Shown: positions 38,312-49,262 of the stretch, in pieces | Numbering within the stretch: the first letter of the stretch is position 1 | How the letters are laid out: the number at the start of each line of letters is the position of its first letter | Assembly (NCBI GenBank): GCA_017609645.1 | Contig: JAFCDQ010000001.1 | Location: forward strand, 62,001-126,000 | Direction: 5' to 3' | From: Candidatus Woesearchaeota archaeon | GTDB lineage: Archaea; Nanobdellota; Nanobdellia; Woesearchaeales; ARS49 | Length of the DNA stretch: 64,000 nucleotides | Translations under genes and position numbers: made by a program | Notes under the pieces: model-generated | The model's input: the letters and a program-made list of their open reading frames with translations, nothing else | What the model was told of the DNA's origin: nothing | The model's database searches: none

Positions 38312-39550
38312 TTACCATTTTCTTTTACTTTTAAAAATCTCTTTTCTAACACTATCAATCCAATTGCCCGCAGTAAAATAAGGCATTACAATAAAATAAG
38401 CTACAGCAGGCAAAATAGACCTGCTTATTTTTTCTTTAAAGAACTTATGAGCATACACCACTAAACACAAACCCAATACAAAAGCAAGAACCACTGGAAT
38501 ATAAATCTGAAGATTCTTAGCCAAAAAAAATTCTTTCAAAGGGGGCAAAGACATAAAATTATTAGTAAAATAATGAGGAATAGTCAAACTCCTGCTAATA
38601 AAAGTAAACAAACTTTCTACAAGATTAACTGCGATAATCATAAAATAAAGAGAAGTCAAACCAATAGCTAAAACATTAACAGGAAGTTGAAACAAACCAA
38701 AAACGCCCTGCTTAGCAGAGAAAAACAAACGTCTATACTGCCAATGATTAAACAAATAACCCCTATACCACCTAATCCTCTGCCTCCAAAGAGTTGAAAC
38801 AGTAGGCGGAGCTACAGTATAACCAACTGCGTCAGGAGCCATTAGCACTTTGTATTTGTTTGCTTTTAATCTCAAAGCAATCTCTAAATCCTCAGTAATA
38901 TTATCTTTATTAGGATCAAAACCACCTAATTTTTTTATTAAAGGAGTCCTAAAAACACTAAAAGCACCATGAGTAATAGACAAAGTGCCAAAATTATGCA
39001 TAATACGCCTTAACATATTACTAATAATATACTCAAAAAACTGCATCTTTTGCAAAATATTCTCAGGCTTATCAACAACAACTCTGCTAATAACAGCGCC
39101 AACTTTTTTATCAGTAAAATAATGCAAAGCTTTTTTGAAAGCATCAGATTTAATTCTGGAATCAGCATCAACAACAACAAAAAAATCAGAATCAATTTTA
39201 TTTAAAGCCTTATTAATCGCAGCGCCCTTGCCTGAATTAACATCAGAAATCATTGAGAAATCATACTCAGGATTGTTTTTAATAAAATCTTTAACTAAAA
39301 CAAGACCCTTATCAGTGCTACCATCATTAGAAGCAATAATTTTTAATTTTTCCTTAGGATAATCCACCTGCTTTAAAGAATTAAGAGTCTTGAGTATTGT
39401 TTTTTCTTCATTAAAAAAAGGAACAATAACAGCAATTGAAGGCAAATCCTTTTCATACTCTTTAGATTCCTCACTAACAAGAAAGTGAAGCCAAATAATA
39501 GTCAACCAGATCCCTAAAAAAGAGACCACCCACAACATATACTGTAACAT
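38312..39550 (-). CDS. Membrane-bound family 2 glycosyltransferase
   Basis: A 412-aa processive-type GT2 enzyme. One N-terminal helix, a cytoplasmic GT-A domain and about four C-terminal helices. Motifs: IAVIVPFFNEEKTI, IIASNDGSTD, VVVDADSRI (DxD-like), NITEDLEIALRL (TED base) and RQRIRWYRG (QxxRW). This set is typical of BcsA/NodC/IcaA-like polymerases and of poly-GlcNAc synthases. It may make a surface glycan or a lipid-linked sugar, using UDP-sugars. The ATG follows a TATA-like CTTTTAAAAAG by about 25 bp. Confidence 0.92.
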   Translation of the reverse strand: MLQYMLWVVSFLGIWLTIIWLHFLVSEESKEYEKDLPSIAVIVPFFNEEKTILKTLNSLKQVDYPKEKLKIIASNDGSTDKGLVLVKDFIKNNPEYDFSMISDVNSGKGAAINKALNKIDSDFFVVVDADSRIKSDAFKKALHYFTDKKVGAVISRVVVDKPENILQKMQFFEYIISNMLRRIMHNFGTLSITHGAFSVFRTPLIKKLGGFDPNKDNITEDLEIALRLKANKYKVLMAPDAVGYTVAPPTVSTLWRQRIRWYRGYLFNHWQYRRLFFSAKQGVFGLFQLPVNVLAIGLTSLYFMIIAVNLVESLFTFISRSLTIPHYFTNNFMSLPPLKEFFLAKNLQIYIPVVLAFVLGLCLVVYAHKFFKEKISRSILPAVAYFIVMPYFTAGNWIDSVRKEIFKSKRKW

Positions 39551-39601
39551 ATGAATAACACAACAATAATTCTTTTTAAAAGTTACGTCTAACTAGAAAA
39601 A

Positions 39602-40312
39602 ATGGCAAGAGACAAAGGAGTCTGGCTAATCGCAGGCTTTTCCATCATAATCTATCTTCTTTTAATCATAATAGGATATTTACGCGGAGTAACCGCATTC
39701 ACAGCAGAATGCGTGATATTTATTTGCTTAACTATCTTTTATTATGTAATTTATGAAAAAGTAAACCTAACACCTGTAATATTCACATTGTTATCAATCG
39801 GCCACATCACACACGCACTAGGAATCTTTGGTTTTTATAATATTTCACCATTACCAATAGGCTGGGAAAGAATAACACACTTCTTTGGAATGATGCCATT
39901 CGCAATGTTTTTCTTTAATTATTTTAAACACAAATGGGATATTAAAATAATAACAAGAAAAAATCTAATAATGATTATAGTAGTATTCTTTGCAGCAATG
40001 GGAGTAGGACAAATAGCAGAAGCATCAGAATTCTGGGGTTATTTAAATTTTGGCGAGGGAAAAGGGGCATTTATGTTTGGACATGGAGACGGCGTAATGA
40101 CGGCAGAAGGAAAAGAAATAATGGACATCCAAGGAGGAGGATGGATAAACTCAGGATGGGACATCACATGGAACATGATAGGAATAATATTTGGCATGTT
40201 TATCATGATATTATTTCAATGGTTTATTCGGCCGAAAAAAGAAGAACTTGATTTACATGAATTAGAAAGATTATATTTACAAGATAAAAAAGGATATTCT
40301 CAGAAATTTTAA
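39602..40312 (+). CDS. DUF2238/YjdF-like membrane protein
   Basis: A 236-aa protein with about six to seven hydrophobic helices. The pattern GHITHALGIFGFY, ERITHFFGMMPFAM and VGQIAEASEFWGYLNFGEG (conserved His, then Glu-x-x-Glu) and the later GWDITWNMIGIIFGM recall the YjdF/DUF2238 family, whose function is unknown; the His/Glu pattern suggests metal or proton handling in the membrane. Its polar C-terminal tail of 35 residues faces the cytoplasm by the positive-inside rule. The stop codon is 1 bp from the convergent gatE stop. Confidence 0.72.
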   Translation: MARDKGVWLIAGFSIIIYLLLIIIGYLRGVTAFTAECVIFICLTIFYYVIYEKVNLTPVIFTLLSIGHITHALGIFGFYNISPLPIGWERITHFFGMMPFAMFFFNYFKHKWDIKIITRKNLIMIIVVFFAAMGVGQIAEASEFWGYLNFGEGKGAFMFGHGDGVMTAEGKEIMDIQGGGWINSGWDITWNMIGIIFGMFIMILFQWFIRPKKEELDLHELERLYLQDKKGYSQKF

Positions 40313-40313
40313 A

Positions 40314-42140
40314 TTATTTTACTAACTTCTTTAAAATTTTCATAACAGTCTCACCAGAAGCTTTTCCTCTAAGTTCTTTCATAACCAAACCCATCAAAGC
40401 ATTAAAAGGAGCACCTTTGTTCTTATTAACTATTTGTTTGATTGTTTTTTCAACATCTGCATCAGAAGTCAAATAAAAATTCTTGATAATTTTTTTAACA
40501 GACTTATTTTCTTTGAAAATCTTAATAATACTGGCCTTATCGATCTTGCCTTTATCTAACTCAGTGAAAACAATTTCAAAATCCTCATCACTTGGAGAAA
40601 TTTCAACATTAAATTCCCTTCTAACAATCCTATCAATCGTCGCCAAAGTCTCAGCCAAGAAAGCAGGCTTAATATTCTTAAATTTCTTAATAAATTTATC
40701 AAACAAAAATGTACGGGCAGATTTTGCCAAAAGTTCTGCTAAATCTTTGCTTAATCCAAGCTTAACAAAACGAGCTACCTTATCTTCAATAAGTTCTGGA
40801 AGCTTAATTTTTGCTAATAAATTCTTATCAACAAGAATAGGTGGAACATCTGTCTCAGGATAAAGTCTTGCTGCACCAGGCATAGGTCTAAGAAAAACAG
40901 AAGTAGCGTCAGGCTTAGCATCACGCACTTCATTAGGCACACCAACAAAACAATAATTAGCACGATCAACAACAGCACGCAAAGCATTACTAACTTTTTG
41001 CTCTTGCGCAGCACACAAAACAAAAGCATCTTTATCAGAAACTTTTAATTTATTTTTTAAGTTACTAATTTCTTTATCTGAAAAACCATATTTAGTTAAT
41101 TCTTCATCAGAATGAAAAATACCGCCAACACCTGCCTTAATTTTAGCATAATCAGAAAACTCAGAACCTAAACGCCTAGACAACTGAACTTCTCTACCTA
41201 AAAATCCATCAAAACCATCAAGCTTAACTGCAAGAACTTTACCCTTACTTGTTAAAGTCTTATTAACCACACCGCAATTTGTTGTTAAAAACAAACCAGA
41301 AACATTCACAAACTTAGGATTTAACTTCTTAACAGTTCTTTTCCTTAAGTCATCTTTAATTTTTAACAAATTCTTCTGACGATCTGCTTCAAATTTAACC
41401 AAACTCGTAATTAGCTTTAAATCCTGAGCACCTTTAAGCTCAACTCTTGTACCACCAGGAATACTAACATTAATATCTTGTCTTATCGTGCCTATACCTC
41501 TCTTACATTTGCCAGTAGCTCTTAATAACATACCAAGTTTTTCAGCAACTTCAGCACAATGTTCAGGAGAGTGCATATCAGGACCAGTAGCAATCTCAAA
41601 CAAAGGAATGCCTAACCTGTCTAATCTGTAAGTCACTTTATCAGCTTCTCTTTTCATAGGCCTTGCACTATCTTCCTCAACAAAAATAGTAGGAATAGAA
41701 ACAACTCCTTCACTTGTTTCTAATTGACCATTTAAACCAACAAGAGCTGTTCTTTGAAAACCCGCAGCATTACTGCCATCAACAACAGTCTTTCTCATAA
41801 CCTGAACTTCATCAACAACAATTGCTTTGAGTAACTTGCACACTTGCAAGGCAGTATTGAAAACATCTTTATTTAATTCATTAGGCGGCGCTTCATCAAG
41901 ATCTATAAGACAAACATTATCATTATAACATTCATAAATGAATTTTTTACCTTTTTGAGCTTCATAAGCCGCAGCAATATCAATCTCACCAGTTTCTCCA
42001 ACAACAGCCCTAATTTTTCTTTCAACAATATAATCACGCACACGCTCTTGAATCATAGCAGGACAATTACAAAAAAGCTTTTTACCCTCTAATTGTTGAT
42101 GGATTTCAATCCCGCAAGTAAGTTTATGCTCTTTTTTCAT
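40314..42140 (-). CDS. gatE: Glu-tRNA(Gln) amidotransferase subunit E
   Basis: A 608-aa archaeal-specific GatB paralogue. With GatD it converts Glu-tRNA(Gln) to Gln-tRNA(Gln), so this organism makes glutaminyl-tRNA by the indirect route. Seen: LTCGIEIHQQLEGKKLFCNC, the kinase-like cradle with DEAPPNE, IRQDINVSIPGGTRVELKGA, the AspRS-like insertion (VKLDGFDGFLG), and a C-terminal YqeY-like helical domain (NKGAPFNALMGLVMKELRGK). Three bp separate it from gatD. Assignment is firm. Confidence 0.97.
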   Translation of the reverse strand: MKKEHKLTCGIEIHQQLEGKKLFCNCPAMIQERVRDYIVERKIRAVVGETGEIDIAAAYEAQKGKKFIYECYNDNVCLIDLDEAPPNELNKDVFNTALQVCKLLKAIVVDEVQVMRKTVVDGSNAAGFQRTALVGLNGQLETSEGVVSIPTIFVEEDSARPMKREADKVTYRLDRLGIPLFEIATGPDMHSPEHCAEVAEKLGMLLRATGKCKRGIGTIRQDINVSIPGGTRVELKGAQDLKLITSLVKFEADRQKNLLKIKDDLRKRTVKKLNPKFVNVSGLFLTTNCGVVNKTLTSKGKVLAVKLDGFDGFLGREVQLSRRLGSEFSDYAKIKAGVGGIFHSDEELTKYGFSDKEISNLKNKLKVSDKDAFVLCAAQEQKVSNALRAVVDRANYCFVGVPNEVRDAKPDATSVFLRPMPGAARLYPETDVPPILVDKNLLAKIKLPELIEDKVARFVKLGLSKDLAELLAKSARTFLFDKFIKKFKNIKPAFLAETLATIDRIVRREFNVEISPSDEDFEIVFTELDKGKIDKASIIKIFKENKSVKKIIKNFYLTSDADVEKTIKQIVNKNKGAPFNALMGLVMKELRGKASGETVMKILKKLVK

Positions 42141-42143
42141 GTT

Positions 42144-43415
42144 TTAATCAAGGAAATCCTCAGGAATTTCCCTTTTACTTATTTCACCATGCATATTTTG
42201 CTGCATTAAAGCTTTAATTTTATCCATATTCTTTGTTTTAGTGAGTATGTACATTAATTTAACATAAGCAACTTCAGGGAGCATATCTTTAACAAAAATC
42301 GCTCCTGCTTTCATAGAAAGTTTTCTTAAATTAGTATAAACAAAAGGATGAGTGCTGCCGTAAAGAGTTTGAGAAGTAATAATAACAGGAATATTATTTT
42401 TAACTGCTTTTTTAATTTCAGGAATTAAAGAAAGTTCATTATTCGTCGGAACATGGCCTAATGCTGTAGCAGCAATAACAATTCCTTTTACATTTTTTGT
42501 ATCAAACTTATCAGGCATACCTGGATAAACATAAATTAATCTTACATTTTTATCAATATTAGCGACAGAGAATTTTTCTTTAGATTTTTGACAAGTACAC
42601 TTCTTTAACATCTCAATTTTACCGTCAGAAAAAACTTTTGCAAGAGGTTTAGTGTTTATTGGACGAAAAGTATCTCTTCTAGATGTGTGCATCTTCCTAA
42701 CTTTCACGCCGTTAATTAAATAACAAAAATCATCATTAATACTTCCATGCAAACAAGAAACAACACAACCACTTTTTAATTTAGAAGCTGCAATTACTGA
42801 ACATATAAGATTCATAAAAGCGTCACTGCTTCCTCGGTCTATGCTTCTTTGAGAACCTGTAATAATAACTGGTTTATTGAGATTTTCTAATAAAAATGAA
42901 AGAGCAGCGGATGTGAAATGCAACGTATCTGTTCCGTGCGTGAGAACAACACCATCACAAGACTTTAATTCTTTTTCAATCTCTTTAGCAATCTTAACCC
43001 AATCCTTAGGAAGCATATCTTCTGACATAATAGAAGAAATCTTTCTAGCCTTAATATTAGCAAAATAAGATAATTCAGGACACATAGCAACAAAATCATC
43101 AGCATCATAATCAGCATAAACAGCGCCAGTAGTATAATCAATCCTGCTGCTAATAGTACCTCCTGTACTGAGAATTGCAACAGTTGGCAGTTTAGGATTT
43201 TTAGGACTTTTTTTAGAAGATTTGGGTTTTACAGTTTTTGCAGTTTTGATAAGTTGAATTTTCTTAATATCTTTTTTACTCAAACCAATATTATAACCAG
43301 ACTTAATCTTAATAACAACAATATCTTTAGACAAAATATCAGGACAAGGCAATAAAATACCCTCAAAAATTCCTTTTTTTGAATGAACTTTAACAAAATC
43401 TCCTGCTTTAGGCAT
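42144..43415 (-). CDS. gatD: Glu-tRNA(Gln) amidotransferase subunit D
   Basis: A 423-aa glutaminase subunit that releases ammonia for GatE. The N-terminal 70 residues form the small beta domain specific to GatD (GDFVKVHSKKGIFEGILLPC). The L-asparaginase-like domain follows: AILSTGGTISS with the nucleophile Thr, and VVLTHGTDTLHFTSAAL with the second Thr-Asp. ITGSQRSIDRGSSDAFMNL and IPVIITSQTLYG are further family motifs. It is directly upstream of gatE. Assignment is firm. Confidence 0.97.
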   Translation of the reverse strand: MPKAGDFVKVHSKKGIFEGILLPCPDILSKDIVVIKIKSGYNIGLSKKDIKKIQLIKTAKTVKPKSSKKSPKNPKLPTVAILSTGGTISSRIDYTTGAVYADYDADDFVAMCPELSYFANIKARKISSIMSEDMLPKDWVKIAKEIEKELKSCDGVVLTHGTDTLHFTSAALSFLLENLNKPVIITGSQRSIDRGSSDAFMNLICSVIAASKLKSGCVVSCLHGSINDDFCYLINGVKVRKMHTSRRDTFRPINTKPLAKVFSDGKIEMLKKCTCQKSKEKFSVANIDKNVRLIYVYPGMPDKFDTKNVKGIVIAATALGHVPTNNELSLIPEIKKAVKNNIPVIITSQTLYGSTHPFVYTNLRKLSMKAGAIFVKDMLPEVAYVKLMYILTKTKNMDKIKALMQQNMHGEISKREIPEDFLD

Positions 43416-43465
43416 AAAGACAGAGAAATTAATATTATATAAAAAGGCTTTGGTAAGGTTAAAGA

Positions 43466-43657
43466 TTATCTTCGCCTATAATTATTTGCACCTAAAGAAT
43501 TACTTATTGGAACATAACATAAAGAAGTTTTATTAATAGGACTTTTGCCTTGAATTGAATCAACACTCTCCTTAGTTTCATCTGATAAATTTTTTATTAC
43601 TTTTACAAGTTCTTCTGCTAGTTCTTTTTTACTCATTCTATTATAATTTTTTGACAT
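43466..43657 (-). CDS. Small hypothetical protein downstream of cdc48
   Basis: A 63-aa basic protein: a helical N-terminal part (MSKNYNRMSKKELAEELVKV then IKNLSDETKESVDSI) and a C-terminal tail ending NNYRRR. The ATG at 43657 overlaps the region just after the cdc48 stop (43662); the Shine-Dalgarno GGTGA lies within the cdc48 stop codon region, so translation is probably coupled. The first 30 residues recall a short Rho-N/SAP-like helical motif, weakly. Function unknown; a Cdc48-linked role is only suggested by position. Confidence 0.6.
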   Translation of the reverse strand: MSKNYNRMSKKELAEELVKVIKNLSDETKESVDSIQGKSPINKTSLCYVPISNSLGANNYRRR

Positions 43658-43661
43658 TTTC

Positions 43662-45938
<2,277 letters not shown>

Positions 45939-46004
45939 TTACTCACTGCTAAGATAATGCTTATAAATTTTATGGAAAATAACAAAAATTCGCTGTTCGG
46001 AAAT

Positions 46005-46111
46005 ATCTGCTGGCTAAAGCCCGCAGTTTTACGTTCTTCACTAAACCGCGAATTTTTGAATATGAAATTTCGCACTAAAGTGCGAGGTTTTAAACCCTGC
46101 GAAATTTCATA
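46005..46111. repeat. REP-like cruciform cluster
   Basis: Three nested hairpins between cdc48 and the 46120 gene. CTGC-TGGC-TAAA-GCC-CGCAG (about 46007-46025) is an imperfect hairpin; CGCAC-TAAA-GTGCG (46071-46084) and GGTTTTAAACC (46086-46096) are perfect; TATGAAATTTCGCA (46061-46074) and TGCGAAATTTCATA (46098-46111) are a 14-bp perfect inverted repeat around the last two, giving a three-way-junction fold. Two of the hairpins share a CTAAAG loop, as in REP-type palindromes. It could act as terminator for the 46120 gene. Confidence 0.75.
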
Positions 46112-46119
46112 AAAAGAAA

Positions 46120-46536
46120 TTATTTTTGCTGCTCAACCTTAACCTTAGGCAGCTGAATTGGAGGAGGCAAATTAACCTCTCTAGCAAGGAAAAGAGCCTC
46201 AATATTGCACTTAGTGACAATTGAATTAATAATATTATTCAACATTGCATCAGGCATCTTTTTTTCTTTTTTCCATTTCTCAACAACATCAGTAATAACA
46301 TCAGGCTTGTCAAAATAAGTCAAATTACCCTCAATCAAAATATTAGCAATCTTAGGCTCGTAATCCGCAGTAAACTTAAACTCAACCTTTAAAACAGTCT
46401 GCTTAGCTGTGCCAAGAAATAAATCAGACTTATTAACTTCAACAACAGAAATGTTATGATTCACACTAATCTTACCTTTAGGAGGATTCTTTGTCTCAAC
46501 ACCTAATTTTGTAAATTTCAAACCTAAAATAGTCAT
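46120..46536 (-). CDS. Conserved hypothetical protein, possibly SecB-like fold
   Basis: A 138-aa protein with alternating long strands (GKISVNHNISVVEVNKSDLF, VLKVEFKFTADYE, IANILIEGNLTYF) and a C-terminal helical part (VVEKWKKEKKMPDAMLNNII, then NSIVTKCNIEALFLAREVNL) ending PPPIQLPKVKVEQQK. Strand order, length and the LPPPIxLP ending recall small SecB-like proteins seen in DPANN archaea; I offer this tentatively. No signal or membrane segment. If it is SecB-like it would bind unfolded proteins, consistent with the nearby Cdc48 gene. A cruciform element follows its stop. Confidence 0.68.
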   Translation of the reverse strand: MTILGLKFTKLGVETKNPPKGKISVNHNISVVEVNKSDLFLGTAKQTVLKVEFKFTADYEPKIANILIEGNLTYFDKPDVITDVVEKWKKEKKMPDAMLNNIINSIVTKCNIEALFLAREVNLPPPIQLPKVKVEQQK

Positions 46537-46646
46537 TTTACATCACCAAGCTCTGGGAGAAAGAAGCTATATATAAATTATTCGAAAAATTAGCTATTTT
46601 TTAGTGATTGTAATTAATTAAATATATAGGTCATAAAATATAGAAT

Positions 46647-47603
46647 ATGCTTGATTTTTTACAACAACCAATCGTATTTAACATATTAGTTTTACTAGCC
46701 AGTGTTTTTATCTTATTCAAGTCAGCAGATTATCTAATTGTAGGAATAAGCAATTATGCACGCAAACTAGGACTTAGCGACGCAATAATGGGCCTGCTTG
46801 TAGTGGCATTTGCAGCAAGCTTACCAGAAATGATAGCAGCTATAGCAGGATTTGCAGAAGACGTGGCAGTCGGATTTGGAGCAATACTAGGAAGCAATAT
46901 GGTGCATGCAGGATTGGCTTTAGGATTTCTTGCTTTGTTTGCTAAGAAAATTCCAATAGGAAAAAGTATTTTTCAAAAAAATAAAATTTTGATATGGCTA
47001 TTATTAATGCTGCCATTTGTTTTATTGATTATTGACGGAGAATTAGGAAGAATAGATGGAGTGATTTTAATTTTAGCATTTTTATTATATATTGGCCGCT
47101 TAATATATTTAGAAGGTAAAACAGGAAAAGTCAAAAAAAGAGTTAAAATAAAATTATTTTGGAAAGATGTAATAATATTTTTAGGAGCACTAGTAGCACT
47201 AATACTAGCAGGCAGATACTTAGTATTTAGTTCTATAAATTTAGCACATGAATTTGGAGTGCCAGCATATTTTATTTCTTTGACGGTAATCGCAATTGGA
47301 GCTACGATTCCAGATTTAGCTGTAGAAATAAAATCTGTTCTGAAAAAACATTCACACATAGGATTAGGAGACTTAATAGGAAGCTTAATGATAGAATTAT
47401 TATTATTTTTTGGAATAGTTGCTTTGATTAATCCAATAACTGTAAATTTAATGACTGTATTGAATGCATTAATCTTTTTGATAATATCAATAACAGCAAT
47501 AATGATATTTATGAGAGGGAAAGCAATAACATGGAAACATGGATTGTTTTTATTAGCACTTTATGCAGTTTTTATAATTATTGAGATTGTTAAAGTTGTT
47601 TGA
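46647..47603 (+). CDS. Na+/Ca2+ exchanger-like cation antiporter
   Basis: A 318-aa member of the YrbG/CaxA family with about ten hydrophobic helices in two inverted halves. The first ion-binding repeat reads FAASLPEMIAAIAGF then FGAILGSNMVHAGLALGFLA; the second reads AIGATIPDLAVEIKSVL then LGDLIGSLMIELLLFFGIVA. In the second repeat the usual Pro-Glu is Pro-Asp, which may alter ion choice. TATA-like TAATTAAATATATAG lies about 25 bp before the ATG. Ion specificity is not established by sequence. Confidence 0.9.
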   Translation: MLDFLQQPIVFNILVLLASVFILFKSADYLIVGISNYARKLGLSDAIMGLLVVAFAASLPEMIAAIAGFAEDVAVGFGAILGSNMVHAGLALGFLALFAKKIPIGKSIFQKNKILIWLLLMLPFVLLIIDGELGRIDGVILILAFLLYIGRLIYLEGKTGKVKKRVKIKLFWKDVIIFLGALVALILAGRYLVFSSINLAHEFGVPAYFISLTVIAIGATIPDLAVEIKSVLKKHSHIGLGDLIGSLMIELLLFFGIVALINPITVNLMTVLNALIFLIISITAIMIFMRGKAITWKHGLFLLALYAVFIIIEIVKVV

Positions 47604-47606
47604 ATT

Positions 47607-48353
47607 TTAAAAAAAGATTAATTTTAGCGCAGAAACAATTACTATTATAGAGAACAATGTTTTAACAAAATAATTACCTTTTTTAATAGCAACATGAGCC
47701 CCTAAATAACCTCCAACAATCATTCCTGCTAAAATAAAAAGTCCATAAACATAATTTATCAATCCATAAACTGCAAATATTATTGTAGAGACTACAACAT
47801 TTAAGAACCAAGGAATTTTTTCAGTAGCATTAGCTTCAATATAAGTCAAGCCAAAAGTAAAAATAAGCAAAAAAACAGCAATTATGCCTGCTCCTGCACC
47901 AAAAAAACCATCATAAATCGCCACACCAAAATAAATTATAAATCCAAAAATTTTATAGTATTTTGATACAATTTTTCTTTTTAATCCTAGTTCTCTTTTT
48001 AAGAAAGTAAAAGGCAATATAATTAAGATTAAAATTCCCATCACTTTAGAAAGCAAATCTTCATTAAATTCAATCAAAATCTTTGCTCCAATTACACTTC
48101 CAATAACACTAATAATAGTAAGAGGTAAAACATATTTCAAAAGTATTTGCTTAGCTTTAGCAAATTTGAAAATTGAAGATGCTGCGCCACCTACGCAGCC
48201 AAATCTATTAGTCGCTACAGCAATACTAGGAGGCAAGCCTAAAAAAGTTAAAGCAGGTATGGAAATCAAACTTCCTCCTCCACCTAACATTCCGCCTATA
48301 AAACTAGCAAAAACACCTACTAAAAAAATAAGCAAAGCAGCAACTAAATCCAT
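47607..48353 (-). CDS. TauE/SafE-family membrane exporter
   Basis: A 248-aa protein with about eight helices. The paired family motifs are visible: FIGGMLGGGGSLISIPALTF with ATNRFGCVGGAASSIF in the first half, and GFFGAGAGIIAVFLLIF with ANATEKIPWFLNVVVSTIIF in the second. Members export sulfite, sulfoacetate or other small anions; no substrate can be chosen here. It is convergent with the cation exchanger (3 bp apart). Length is typical. Confidence 0.92.
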   Translation of the reverse strand: MDLVAALLIFLVGVFASFIGGMLGGGGSLISIPALTFLGLPPSIAVATNRFGCVGGAASSIFKFAKAKQILLKYVLPLTIISVIGSVIGAKILIEFNEDLLSKVMGILILIILPFTFLKRELGLKRKIVSKYYKIFGFIIYFGVAIYDGFFGAGAGIIAVFLLIFTFGLTYIEANATEKIPWFLNVVVSTIIFAVYGLINYVYGLFILAGMIVGGYLGAHVAIKKGNYFVKTLFSIIVIVSALKLIFF

Positions 48354-48435
48354 AAGCCAATACTATTTAATTTTTATTTAAGCTTTTGCATAATTAAGAG
48401 AAAAGTTATTAAAGCAAATAACATAATTAAAGAAC

Positions 48436-49227
48436 ATGAAACTAGTTGATGTGCATTGTCATTTGACACATGAGAAATTTGCTAAAGATCTGGATAAAGT
48501 AATTGCTAATGCAAAGAAAAAAGATGTTAAGGTAATAATATGTTCTGGAATAAATCCTGCTGACAACAAAAAAGTACTTGAGATTGCTAAGAAGTATGAT
48601 ATTGTCAAAGCTTCACTTGGAATTTATCCAATAGATGCACTAGGATTAGCACCAGATGAAACAGGACTGCCAAGACACAAAGGCAAAATAGATTTGGAAG
48701 AAGAATTTAAGTTTTTTAAGAAGAATAAGAAAAACTTTGTAGCAATAGGAGAAGTTGGATTAGATTATTATTGGATAAAAGAAGAAAAAGTTCATGCTAA
48801 AATGAGAGAAAATTTTGAAAAAATTGTAAAATTCTGTGAGAAAGAAAAAGTTCCTATAGTAGTGCATACACGCAAAGCAGAAAAAGATTGTTTAGATATT
48901 CTTGAGAAATCTAAGTTGAAGAAAGTTGTATTGCATAGTTTTCAAGGCAATAAAAAATTAATAAAAAGAGCTAGCGAGTTAGGATATAGTTTTTCAATAC
49001 CTTGTATAATAGATAAACTAATGCACTTTCAAATGCTAGTTGAAATGGTTGATATTAATCAGCTGCTTACTGAAACAGATGCGCCCTGGCTAGGACCTGT
49101 GCCCGGAGAGAGAAATGTTCCATCAAATGTTAAATTAACTGTTGAAAGAATTGCAAAAATAAAAGGAATAACAACAGAAGAATGTGCAAATAATATATTT
49201 ATGAATTATCAGAAGATGTTCTTGTGA
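48436..49227 (+). CDS. tatD: TatD-family metal-dependent DNase
   Basis: A 263-aa TIM-barrel hydrolase. Metal ligands: DVHCHL (H7, H9), GEVGLDYYW (Glu), VVHTRKAEKD (His), LHSFQGNKKL (His) and LTETDAPWLGPVPG (Asp). The family includes 3'-5' exonucleases and deoxyribonucleases acting in DNA repair and quality control. A TATA-like element (AATAACATAATTAAAG) precedes the ATG by roughly 15 bp, so it is close to leaderless. Assignment to the family is firm; exact substrate is not known. Confidence 0.94.
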   Translation: MKLVDVHCHLTHEKFAKDLDKVIANAKKKDVKVIICSGINPADNKKVLEIAKKYDIVKASLGIYPIDALGLAPDETGLPRHKGKIDLEEEFKFFKKNKKNFVAIGEVGLDYYWIKEEKVHAKMRENFEKIVKFCEKEKVPIVVHTRKAEKDCLDILEKSKLKKVVLHSFQGNKKLIKRASELGYSFSIPCIIDKLMHFQMLVEMVDINQLLTETDAPWLGPVPGERNVPSNVKLTVERIAKIKGITTEECANNIFMNYQKMFL

Positions 49228-49262
49228 GAAGATTTATATATTTTAGTAGATGAATTTAGAGA

